Position numbers and translations under genes: made by a program. Shown here piece by piece: positions 57,015 through 64,000 of a stretch of DNA of 64,000 nt (position 1 is the stretch's first letter; each line of letters opens with the position of its first letter). Source of the stretch: Campylobacter concisus (GTDB taxonomy: Bacteria > Campylobacterota > Campylobacteria > Campylobacterales > Campylobacteraceae); assembly GCF_003048775.2 (NCBI RefSeq), contig NZ_CP049272.1, positions 1,612,001-1,676,000 on the forward strand, read 5' to 3'. The notes beneath the pieces were generated by a model. It ran no database searches and was not told the DNA's origin. It was given only the letters and a program-made list of their open reading frames with translations.

Positions 57015-57161
57015 GGCAAAGTATCGTGAGATGGGTTAAGGACTTTGTGCCCCTTGCGGTCGCAACTACAAGCAGAAGCGACATAAAAATTTAGCAAAGA
57101 TAAGACAATTTAGTCTATTGAGCTAAATTTTTATTAGCTCCGTTAAAAACACTCGCGATAC
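57015..57161. ncRNA. Candidate structured non-coding RNA or folded element
   Basis: A 10-bp outer stem GTATCGTGAG (57021-57030) / CTCGCGATAC (57152-57161), with one G-U pair, encloses two internal hairpins: GTCGC/GCGAC (57059-57082) and a perfect 11-bp AAAAATTTAGC/GCTAAATTTTT (57085-57132) that itself contains AGAC/GTCT. The layout is a three-way junction of about 140 bases. An alternative pairing GGCAAAG (57015-57021) with CTTTG-T-GCC (57043-57051) would compete with the outer stem. No coding potential is seen. It is not tmRNA, SRP RNA or RNase P RNA by the motifs I know. Transcription is unproven. Confidence 0.4.
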
Positions 57162-57238
57162 GAGGCGCTTTCAAAATTTATTTAATTATATAAACAAATC
57201 GGGTGGCAAGATTCCAAGATAGATTTGGATGTTGTGAC

Positions 57239-57290
57239 GAAACTTTTCACACAGGATAAAACATCTAGTTTATCGAAGTGTGAAAATTTC
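57239..57290 (-). terminator. Long hairpin after leuC
   Basis: A 14-bp outer stem GAAACTTTTCACAC/GTGTGAAAATTTC (one mismatch or bulge) holds an inner GATAAAAC/GTTTATC stem and a short loop. It begins about 33 bases after the leuC stop. There is no T run on either strand, so it may be a 3' stabiliser or part of an ncRNA rather than a classical terminator. Confidence 0.5.
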
Positions 57291-57322
57291 TAACTCATTC
57301 AAAGATACTTAAAAGCTAACGC

Positions 57323-58588
57323 CTATAAGTCCCTTGGATCGGCGATTTTACCTGCTATGGCTGAAGCCGCTACAACTGCTGAGTTGGCTAGATAAATTTC
57401 ACTCGTTCTATCGCCCATACGTCCGACAAAATTTCTATTTGTCGTCGAGATACAGCGCTCATTTGCACCTAAAATTCCCATATATCCGCCAAGACAAGCT
57501 CCACATGTTGGGTTACTCACAACTGCTCCTGCTTCGATGAAAATGTCGATTAAGCCCTCTTTCTCGGCAGCTCTTGCGATCTTTTGTGTCGCTGGAGTGA
57601 TGATGAGCCTTGTCTTGCGAGCTACTTTTTTGCCTTTTAGGATCTGCGCTGCGATGCGAAGGTCGCTTAGACGGCCATTTGTACATGAGCCGATAAATGC
57701 CTGATCGATAGCTAGATCGTCACTAACCGCCTGTCTTACGCTCTTGCCGTTGCTTGGCAAAAATGGATATGCGATGACTGGATCGAGGTTTGTGACATCT
57801 ATCTCTAAAATTTTGTCATATTTTGCGCCCTCGTCTGAGTAGAAAAATTTTGGTTTATCGCGTAAATTTTTATCTTTTAAAAACTCTTTTGTGATCTCAT
57901 CAACCGCGATGATACCGCTCTTTGCGCCAGCTTCGATCGCCATGTTACACATTGAAAATCTATCATCCATGCTAAGAGCGTCTATCACCTCGCCACTAAA
58001 CTCAAGCGCCTTGTAAAGTGCGCCATCAACGCCTATTTGGCGGATGATCTCAAGGATAAGATCCTTGCCATAAACGTGCCTATCAAGTTTGCCTCTAAAG
58101 ACGACTTTGATACTCTCAGGCACTTTAAACCAGTTTTTGCCAGTGATCATCGCATAAGCTAGGTCGGTGCTGCCCATGCCAGTACTAAACGCTCCAAGAG
58201 CGCCGTGCGTACAGGTGTGGCTGTCTGCGCCGATGATGACGTCGCCTGGGATGACTAGCCCTTTTTCAGGCAAAAGCGCGTGCTCGATGCCCATATCTTT
58301 TTCATCAAAATAGTTTTTAAGGTCGTGTTTGTAGGCAAATTCGCGTGAAATTTTAGCTTGATTTGCGCTTAGGATGTCCTTTGTCGGGATGTAGTGATCC
58401 ATAACGATGGCAAAGCCGTCTGAGTTGGCTAGCTTTTTAGCACCGCTTCGCTCAAACTGCTTGATCGAAATAGGCGTCGTGATGTCGTTGCCTATGATCA
58501 TATCGATCTTACTTTCGATGATCTCTCCTGCGCTTACCTCTTTGCCAACGTGATCTGAAAATATTTTCTCGGTAATAGTTTGTTTCAT
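57323..58588 (-). CDS. leuC: 3-isopropylmalate dehydratase large subunit
   Basis: Isomerises isopropylmalate in leucine synthesis, with a [4Fe-4S] cluster. The 421 residues are the short archaeal-type LeuC. HACTHGA-type segment ADSHTCTHGALGAFSTGMG near residue 121, FIGSCTNGRLSDL near residue 296 and SNPTCGACLGG near residue 357 hold the cluster Cys and catalytic residues. No leuD or leuB gene adjoins it in this window; leuD could be elsewhere, or the enzyme could act on homoaconitate-like substrates. Confidence 0.9.
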   Translation of the reverse strand: MKQTITEKIFSDHVGKEVSAGEIIESKIDMIIGNDITTPISIKQFERSGAKKLANSDGFAIVMDHYIPTKDILSANQAKISREFAYKHDLKNYFDEKDMGIEHALLPEKGLVIPGDVIIGADSHTCTHGALGAFSTGMGSTDLAYAMITGKNWFKVPESIKVVFRGKLDRHVYGKDLILEIIRQIGVDGALYKALEFSGEVIDALSMDDRFSMCNMAIEAGAKSGIIAVDEITKEFLKDKNLRDKPKFFYSDEGAKYDKILEIDVTNLDPVIAYPFLPSNGKSVRQAVSDDLAIDQAFIGSCTNGRLSDLRIAAQILKGKKVARKTRLIITPATQKIARAAEKEGLIDIFIEAGAVVSNPTCGACLGGYMGILGANERCISTTNRNFVGRMGDRTSEIYLANSAVVAASAIAGKIADPRDL

Positions 58589-58672
58589 AAATTTCCTTTA
58601 AATTTTTGAGGCGATTTTAACGAAAATTGCTAAATTTAAAGAAAATTTACTAAGCCAAAAGGCCTAGTAAAT

Positions 58673-60790
58673 TTAGAATTTAACGCTAGCTGTTAGCATA
58701 AACTGGCGAGCATAGCCCGGTTGTATCGGTATGATATTAGCCTGCGTGCCGGTCGATGAGGACGTATAATAAAGCTTGTCGGTCAAGTTTTTGACGTTAA
58801 ACGAGAAATTTGTCTCGTAGCCCGCGATCTTGGTATCGTAGCTGATGAAAGCATCATAAACAACTGCACTATCCATCTTAAATGCCGTTCCTGCTGGTAC
58901 GGCAGATAAATTTGTCCTCATATAGTATGTATACCACGAGCCAAAATATCTAGCTCCACCGCCGATCCTTAGACCTTTTACGCCTAGGTGGCTAAAGTCG
59001 TAGTTGGCAAAGAGGCTGGCTTGGTGCTTTGGCGTAGCTTCTAGCGGTTTGCCCACTAGCACGGCAAACGCTCCGCTATCCTTGCGCACCTCGGTTTTAG
59101 TGTACGCGTAGCTAGCGCCCACGCTTAGCCCTTGTGTCACGCGGCCGTTAAAGTCAAACTCAAATCCTCTAGAGCGCGCCTCGCCCACTGGCGTACTCAC
59201 GCTATTTACGGTGCGCATGATGTTTTTCTTATTGATATTAAAAACCGCCGCGCTAGCCGTTATGCTATCGTTTTGAAATTTAGTTCCCAGCTCTATGCTT
59301 TTGCCTTCTTCGGGCTTTATGTCGCCGATGTCGTCGCCGCTGATCGCCATTTGCGGGCTAAAGCTTTGCGCGTAGTTGGTATAAACAGACCACTGAGGCG
59401 TTAGTAGATATAAAAGTCCAGTTTGCCACGTAAATTTACCATCTTGCTGATCTGTGCTATTTGGTCCACTAGTTGTGCCGCGAGCTACTTGGTCGTAGTA
59501 TTCATACCTAGTTCCTAAAGAGTAGATTAAGTTTTCAGTTAAATTTATGCTATCTTGTGCGTAAAATCCGATAGTTTTTAGCTTTTGATACTGGATGCTT
59601 GACTCCCTGGCAGTTGGTAGTCCTACTCTTCCATAGATAGGATGATATATGTTTATGCTTAAGTGGTTACCCGTATCTTTTAGGCCGCCTGGTCTATAGC
59701 GGTAGTACTCCTTTGCGTCGATGCCAAAGAGCAAGTTGTGTTCTATCTCACCTGTTTTAACATAGCCGTTTAAATTTAGTGATCCAGCATGCGTGCGGTG
59801 GATAAATCCGTCATACGCCTCGTTTCGTCTAGCCGCAACGCCCGTATTTAAATTTACGTTCATTAGCCTGATATGACCGTATTCGTGCTTTGAGCGAGAA
59901 AACGCGTAAGCGCCCTTTAGTAGCCAGTTTTCACCGAGATTTTTCTCGAAATTTACATCTAGCGTGTCAAGCTTTGTTTTTAGCTTATTAAATGGCTCGT
60001 CAAGGCGTCTTTTTTTATCTATGGGTAGTAGTTTTCCAGTGCTTGGAATGAGATACATACCGCGGTCGATCGGATCGGTCGAGTGTGTGCGCGCATAGGC
60101 CAAATTTATGCGGTAGTCGTCACCTTTATACGAAAGTGATGGTGCAAAGAGAACGTTTTTATATTCGCCAAACTCTCTCCAGTAGTCCTTTTGCATCGTA
60201 TCAAATATAAATCTATACGCAAATCCACTCTCCGCAATAGGCCCTGTGGTATCAAAGCCTGTATTCCAGTAGTTGCGGTTGCCGATGCCCGCCCAAATTT
60301 CGTTTGAGAAGTCGTATTTTGGCTTTTTGGTAACCATATTTATGATGCCGCCAGGTTCTTGCGCGCCGTAGAGCAAGCTAGCCGGGCCTTTTAGCACCTC
60401 GACACTTTCTACGGTTTTATTAAAGCTATGCATGACGCTAGCCGGTACGCCGTTTCGCATGATCGAGCCGTCGCGTCCGCCGCCAAATCCCCTTTTTATG
60501 ATCGAGTCAAAGATACCGCCCGTGGTGTTGCCGTAGCTAATGCCGCTCACGTTTTGAAGGCTTTCGGCTAGAGTCTCGGGTTTTTTATCCTTTAGCTGTT
60601 GTTGCGTCACGACGTTTACCGTCTGCGGGATCTCCAAAATAGGCGTATTTGTCTTACCCACCTCACTCGTTGTGGCTCTGTAGCCATCGTCTGCGCTATC
60701 TTCAATGCTGATGCCATCTAAGCTTACATCAGCAGCATTTAAAGCAGAAATAGCAAAACAAAGTACCGCACTAATGCGAAATTTATTCAT
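58673..60790 (-). CDS. TonB-dependent siderophore receptor
   Basis: An outer-membrane receptor of 705 residues. A signal peptide ends near NAADVSL, followed by a plug domain (about 45-165: EIPQTVNVVTQQQLKD, VEVLKGPASLLYGAQEPGGIINMVTKKP) and a 22-strand barrel ending in aromatic VKF. It belongs to the FhuA/FpvA-like group that takes up ferric siderophores. A Fur-type site precedes it. Base composition is mosaic: blocks near both ends are 57-60% GC, the middle about 45%. No exbB, exbD or siderophore ABC genes are adjacent. Confidence 0.9.
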   Translation of the reverse strand: MNKFRISAVLCFAISALNAADVSLDGISIEDSADDGYRATTSEVGKTNTPILEIPQTVNVVTQQQLKDKKPETLAESLQNVSGISYGNTTGGIFDSIIKRGFGGGRDGSIMRNGVPASVMHSFNKTVESVEVLKGPASLLYGAQEPGGIINMVTKKPKYDFSNEIWAGIGNRNYWNTGFDTTGPIAESGFAYRFIFDTMQKDYWREFGEYKNVLFAPSLSYKGDDYRINLAYARTHSTDPIDRGMYLIPSTGKLLPIDKKRRLDEPFNKLKTKLDTLDVNFEKNLGENWLLKGAYAFSRSKHEYGHIRLMNVNLNTGVAARRNEAYDGFIHRTHAGSLNLNGYVKTGEIEHNLLFGIDAKEYYRYRPGGLKDTGNHLSINIYHPIYGRVGLPTARESSIQYQKLKTIGFYAQDSINLTENLIYSLGTRYEYYDQVARGTTSGPNSTDQQDGKFTWQTGLLYLLTPQWSVYTNYAQSFSPQMAISGDDIGDIKPEEGKSIELGTKFQNDSITASAAVFNINKKNIMRTVNSVSTPVGEARSRGFEFDFNGRVTQGLSVGASYAYTKTEVRKDSGAFAVLVGKPLEATPKHQASLFANYDFSHLGVKGLRIGGGARYFGSWYTYYMRTNLSAVPAGTAFKMDSAVVYDAFISYDTKIAGYETNFSFNVKNLTDKLYYTSSSTGTQANIIPIQPGYARQFMLTASVKF

Positions 60791-60821
60791 CTATTATTCC
60801 TTAAAATTTTAATATTATAAA

Positions 60822-60840
60822 AACGGTTATCATTATATAT
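60822..60840 (-). promoter_or_regulatory. Fur-type operator of the TonB receptor gene
   Basis: Read on the minus strand, ATATATAATGATAACCGTT resembles the Fur consensus GATAATGATAATCATTATC in its left 13 bases. It lies 32-50 bases upstream of the receptor ATG. Confidence 0.55.
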
Positions 60841-61008
60841 AAACAAAATTTAAATTTTTATGAAAAAATTTACGAAAAATTTATATTTCAATAACATTAC
60901 AAATGAAGCATTTTTAAAATTAAAAACAAGACCATAAAAACAGATTTTTACTATTCTGTCACAAAGAGCGATGAAGCTTTTGTTAAAACATTTTTGCAAC
61001 ATTTCTGA

Positions 61009-61014
61009 TATAAT
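61009..61014 (+). promoter_or_regulatory. Sigma-70 -10 element of the NFACT gene
   Basis: TATAAT ends 7 bases before the NFACT ATG at 61022, so the expected start of transcription falls at or one base before the ATG. This predicts a leaderless mRNA; there is no ribosome site between them. Confidence 0.5.
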
Positions 61015-61021
61015 CTTTAGC

Positions 61022-62344
61022 ATGAAGTACGCACATTTAGTTCAAATAGCAAGTTATTTATCAAATTTTACAAAGATAAACCAAGCAAAACGCATTAATG
61101 ATATGACCATTTTAATCGAATTTAATGGCGAAAAGATCATTTTTGACCTAAATAAATCAAACTCTGCAATTTATAAAGACGATGAGCAAAAAGAGGCAAA
61201 AATTTATCAAGCGCCTTTTGATAATGTGCTAAAAAAGCGCTTTAACGCCTCGCATATAAAAAGCGTTGAATGCTTAAAAGATAATAGAATTTTAAAATTT
61301 ATTTGTACGCAAAGTGGCTCATATAAAAGTGAAAATTTTATCCTCTATCTTGAATTTACTGGGCGTTTTACAAATGCTGTAATAACTGATGAAAATAACG
61401 TAATAATCGAGGCGTTAAGACATATCGATAATAGCTACCGAAAGATAGAAACTGGCGAAGTTTTAAGAGAGCTTCCAGCTATCACCATCAAAGAAAAACC
61501 GTGCGAACCCATAACTGACTTTGAAGCGTTTTTTAAAAGCGAAGCAGCTAGAGTAAATGAGTCCAGGATAGCTAGCTTAAAAGAGGCGAAGCTTGCAAGC
61601 GTGCAAAAAAAGATAGATAGCATGAGCGAAATTTTAAACTCACTTGAAGACAAAGATGAACTAATGAAAAAAAGCGAGGAAGCTTCGAATTTAGGATCGC
61701 TTTTGCTTGCAAATTTGGGAAATTTTAAGGGCTATGAGAGGGAAATTTGTCTGAAAGATTTTGATGGCAACGATATAAAACTAACTCTTGGCGACACACC
61801 AAAAAATAGTGCAAATGAGTTTTACACAAGATCAAAAAAATTTCGTGCAAAAGCCATTGGTGTAGATATAGAAAAGAGAAATTTGAAAGAAAAAATAGAG
61901 TTTTTTGAAGGATTAAAGTCTCTCTTAAAAGAAGCGAGCAGTCTTTATGAGCTTGAAATTTTAAGCCCAAAAAACAAGGCAAAACAAAGAGAGCGCCAGA
62001 TAAAAGATGTGAGCGAAAATGCTGAAATTTTCTATGTCAGAGAGTTTAAAATCTTAGTTGGCAGAAACGAAAAAGGCAATATAAATTTACTTGATCTAGC
62101 CAAAAAAGACGACATCTGGCTTCATCTAAAAGACGTCCCAAGCGCTCACGTCATCATCAAGACAAACAAGAGCAAAGTGCCAGAAGATGTGCTAGAAATG
62201 GCAGCTAAATTCTGCGTGGAATTTAGTGTAAAGGGAGCTGGCAGGTACGAGGTAGACTATACTAAGCGTGAAAATTTAAAGCGTGAAAACGGCGCAAATG
62301 TCACTTATACGAACTATAAAACTATCATCATAAATAAAGGCTAA
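61022..62344 (+). CDS. NFACT/RqcH-family protein (fibronectin-binding-like)
   Basis: A 440-residue protein with an N-terminal NFACT-N domain (1-130), two coiled-coil segments (about 190-240 and 285-320) and a C-terminal NFACT-R RNA-binding domain (about 345-430: REFKILVGRNEKGN, DIWLHLKDVPSAHVII, GRYEVDYTKREN). RqcH homologues bind the 50S subunit and peptidyl-tRNA and add Ala tails to stalled chains; Campylobacter homologues were first described as fibronectin-binding. The ATG at 61022 matches family openings (MKYAHLVQIASYL); a longer frame from 60971 crosses the promoter and is rejected. Confidence 0.85.
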   Translation: MKYAHLVQIASYLSNFTKINQAKRINDMTILIEFNGEKIIFDLNKSNSAIYKDDEQKEAKIYQAPFDNVLKKRFNASHIKSVECLKDNRILKFICTQSGSYKSENFILYLEFTGRFTNAVITDENNVIIEALRHIDNSYRKIETGEVLRELPAITIKEKPCEPITDFEAFFKSEAARVNESRIASLKEAKLASVQKKIDSMSEILNSLEDKDELMKKSEEASNLGSLLLANLGNFKGYEREICLKDFDGNDIKLTLGDTPKNSANEFYTRSKKFRAKAIGVDIEKRNLKEKIEFFEGLKSLLKEASSLYELEILSPKNKAKQRERQIKDVSENAEIFYVREFKILVGRNEKGNINLLDLAKKDDIWLHLKDVPSAHVIIKTNKSKVPEDVLEMAAKFCVEFSVKGAGRYEVDYTKRENLKRENGANVTYTNYKTIIINKG

Positions 62345-62347
62345 AAA

Positions 62348-62692
62348 ATGGCTGTAACACCTTTAGGAAATAGTAACTTTATAAATCAAAATGCCCCAGT
62401 AGTATCGCAAGTGCATGCAAATCAACAAGCCAGATTTGATATGCAATCTTTGATGGCAGCTGAGCTTGCTACACAACAAAGTGAAGAGATCAAAGAGGTG
62501 CGTCCGATGGAAGAGTCTTATAAAATAGACCCTGAAAAGGAGCACGAACGCCAAAAAAGCGAAGAAGAAACAAGTGGGTTTGAGAGCGAAAAACAAAATT
62601 CAAGAGATAGTGACGAAAAAAATTTGGACGATATAGCAGATAATGAGGAAATAGTGCCTAGCGAACATCATACGCTTGACATAACTATTTGA
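62348..62692 (+). CDS. Conserved epsilonproteobacterial protein of unknown function
   Basis: A 114-residue soluble, acidic protein. The N-terminal third (AVTPLGNSNFINQNAPVVSQ) looks conserved in type, while the rest is highly charged and probably disordered (Glu, Lys and Asp), ending HHTLDITI. I do not recognise a function. It follows the NFACT gene by 3 bases and overlaps the next ORF as TGATG. Confidence 0.6.
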   Translation: MAVTPLGNSNFINQNAPVVSQVHANQQARFDMQSLMAAELATQQSEEIKEVRPMEESYKIDPEKEHERQKSEEETSGFESEKQNSRDSDEKNLDDIADNEEIVPSEHHTLDITI

Positions 62693-62955
62693 TGCCTAAA
62701 CACCCCAGCTCCACAAACACCACGTCTCAAGTCAGTGATACTCCCCAACATCTAACCCTCCTTCAAATTTTTAACGCAGTAAATAATAAAGAAAAACTTT
62801 TCAAGATCCACTCTGACTCACCTAAAGCCTGCCCGCTTGGTAGCAAGATCGAAGGTCTCTTAACCACCCCCCTCCTAAAAGCACAAGAAGCTTTAGAGGA
62901 TAGTTTAAGAAGCATTACTTTACAAGATCTATTAGATGAACTTATTAATTTGTAA
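62692..62955 (+). CDS. Small protein of unknown function
   Basis: An 87-residue protein from ATG 62692, which overlaps the preceding TGA by one base. An N-terminal Ser/Thr-rich stretch is followed by two predicted helices (LTLLQIFNAVNNKEKL, LLKAQEALEDSLRSI) and a CPLGSKIEGLL turn. There are no known motifs. Co-translation with the upstream unknown suggests a shared function. Confidence 0.5.
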   Translation: MPKHPSSTNTTSQVSDTPQHLTLLQIFNAVNNKEKLFKIHSDSPKACPLGSKIEGLLTTPLLKAQEALEDSLRSITLQDLLDELINL

Positions 62956-63104
62956 ACTTAAAAAGTAAGCAGATTAAGTTATAAGATTTAAAAAGTAGGC
63001 TGATATATAAAAAATCAATCTATTTTATTTATTAGGAACGCTATGCGCTCCTAACTATTTTTATGTATCTTTATGTAGGAATTTTTATAAATTTCTAGAT
63101 TTTA

Positions 63105-63548
63105 TTACTCTTTGCTTTTCTCTTTTTTAGCTTTACTCTTTTGTGCTTTATCTTTTAGCTTTTCTTTCTTATCTTTTATCTCTTTTATACTATCGTCTTT
63201 AACACTATCTTTTTTCTCTTTTACTTCATCACTCTTTTTACTTGCTTTTTCTTTTATCTCATCTTTTTTAGATTTTATTTTTGATTTTGTGTCATCTATC
63301 TTTGTAGTGCCTGATACTGATATATCTGATTTTAAATTTTCAAATGTCTTGTCGCCTATACCATTTACATTTTTTATGTCTTCTATTGAGTTAAATTTAT
63401 TCGCTTTTCTATACTCTATTATTGCATCTGCCTTTGAAGATCCTATACCATCTAAACTCATTAACTCTTCTTTTGTGGCGGTGTTTAAATTTATGGCTGC
63501 TAGTAATGTAGAAGCTGCTGCTAATAGTGAGAATATAATCTTTTTCAT
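63105..63548 (-). CDS. ComEA-like helix-hairpin-helix protein with a charged tail
   Basis: A 147-residue secreted protein: signal peptide (IIFSLLAAASTLLAAINL), then a DNA-binding HhH pair (NTATKEELMSLDGIGSSKA and FNSIEDIKNVNGIGDKTFE) as in ComEA, the periplasmic DNA receptor for natural transformation. About 65 C-terminal residues are almost purely Lys, Glu, Asp and Ser in a repeating pattern, probably a long single helix or coil. ATG at 63548 follows a GGAC-type site, and the longer frame from 63617 lacks a signal peptide opening. It is monocistronic, downstream of the 5S gene. Confidence 0.8.
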   Translation of the reverse strand: MKKIIFSLLAAASTLLAAINLNTATKEELMSLDGIGSSKADAIIEYRKANKFNSIEDIKNVNGIGDKTFENLKSDISVSGTTKIDDTKSKIKSKKDEIKEKASKKSDEVKEKKDSVKDDSIKEIKDKKEKLKDKAQKSKAKKEKSKE

Positions 63549-63773
63549 TTTTGTCCTTTTTGGGTAAATTTGGGTTTGGAGTCTATCATATTTGGTGTTT
63601 TTAGTCAATACTCGCATAAAAGAGCATAAGCTAAAAGATATTTATAAACATAGAGATAAAAAGTCTGATTATTTAAAAAATAAATAAATATAAGATTTGA
63701 TATTTTGTTATAAATTAAGAAATAATATTTTAAAAGATAATTGTTTAGACAAAGAAGATTAAAAATTAACAAA

Positions 63774-63891
63774 GCCCGCAACGACCTACTTTTCCAACAT
63801 CCCAGTAAGGGAGAGTATCATCAGCCAGGACGAGCTTAGCTTCTTGGTTCGAGATGGAGCAAGGCGTTTCCTCGTCTGTATAGTCACGGGC
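63774..63891 (-). rRNA. rrf: 5S ribosomal RNA
   Basis: About 118 bases on the minus strand, with acceptor-like stem GCCCG/CGGGC joining both ends, the ACGCCTTGCTCCATCTCGAAC region and CCAAGAAGCTAAGC loop C motif, and the conserved 3' segment AAAAGTAGGTCGTTGC. The 23S gene should lie to the right, outside the window. Confidence 0.95.
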
Positions 63892-63936
63892 AGTGTTAAA
63901 TAAAAGATATATTAGATAAATCTCTTATTTAACACT
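63892..63936 (-). other. Processing stem in the 23S-5S spacer
   Basis: A perfect 12-bp inverted repeat AGTGTTAAATAA/TTATTTAACACT with a 21-base loop directly abuts the 5' end of 5S rRNA on the transcribed strand. It is a likely cleavage site for separating 5S from 23S. The remaining bases to 64000 are AT-rich spacer. Confidence 0.6.
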
Positions 63937-64000
63937 ACTTGATAAAGTTAAAAGTCATAAACAAAGTTTTGCAAAAACATATCTTATTAAGTTTTTATCC

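Noticed and set aside
60971..61021. Upstream in-frame start for the NFACT gene
   Set aside because: It adds 17 residues with no family similarity and spans the -10 element, although AAAGAG precedes it.
63112..63567. Plus-strand frame of 151 codons opposite the ComEA-like gene
   Set aside because: It is a mirror of the Lys/Glu-rich tail, giving a Ser/Phe-rich artefact; the minus strand has signal peptide and HhH motifs.

Overview
The window looks like a stretch of an epsilonproteobacterial (Campylobacterota) chromosome, most likely Campylobacter and probably the C. concisus group. The signs are low GC with many TTG starts and tightly overlapping genes, a complete pseudaminic acid (Pse) flagellin-glycosylation locus beside a flagellin gene, menaquinone synthesis by the futalosine route (mqnD), a XerH-type recombinase, an outer-membrane phospholipase A and a Campylobacter-like gene order (topA-bioB, mobA-pldA, recA-eno). 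The species is an inference; no 16S sequence is present.

Layout. 1-8.5 kb, mostly minus strand: a GC-rich flavodoxin-fold oxidoreductase, a C-terminal remnant of oligoendopeptidase F, a Sua5/YrdC-like protein, an EamA exporter, a three-lipoprotein CsgG/DUF4810/DUF799 operon, a MATE exporter, accBC and a beta-helix DUF3737 protein. 8.5-18.3 kb: dcd, then pseB-C-F-G-H-I-maf behind a sigma-54-type promoter, convergent with flagellin behind a sigma-28-type promoter. 18.4-28.5 kb: topA, bioB-crcB embedded in copies of an unusual structured intergenic repeat, an antiporter, gltA-cysQ and a methyltransferase. 28.5-38.6 kb: a peroxiredoxin, a molybdate operon (modE-modA-TOBE-modC-modB), an mlaA-mlaC-RND lipid-transport operon, a BON lipoprotein, tRNA-Sec, and a second ModA/ModB-like pair with no ATPase. 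38.7-47.5 kb, plus strand: nicotinate phosphoribosyltransferase, mqnD-fliQ-murB, recA-eno-divIC-like-AMIN, xerH. 47.7-56.5 kb, minus strand: tetrathionate reductase ttrBA without ttrC, glycerate kinase with a GntP permease, mobA-pldA and a small unknown. 56.6-64 kb: a SemiSWEET sugar carrier, a structured non-coding stretch, leuC, a Fur-type-regulated TonB receptor, an RqcH/NFACT protein with two small unknowns, a ComEA-like protein with a charged tail, and 5S rRNA at the edge of an rRNA operon.

How the parts fit. Pse enzymes make CMP-pseudaminic acid, Maf probably transfers it to flagellin, and both ends of that pathway carry flagellar promoter types. Molybdate uptake (mod genes), MobA and the TtrAB molybdoenzyme form a molybdenum-dependent respiratory theme, and tRNA-Sec implies a selenoprotein elsewhere, commonly formate dehydrogenase. 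No CRISPR array, prophage or complete insertion sequence was seen. The most notable unexplained signals are the hairpin repeat family around bioB-crcB and the folded non-coding region near 57.0-57.3 kb.
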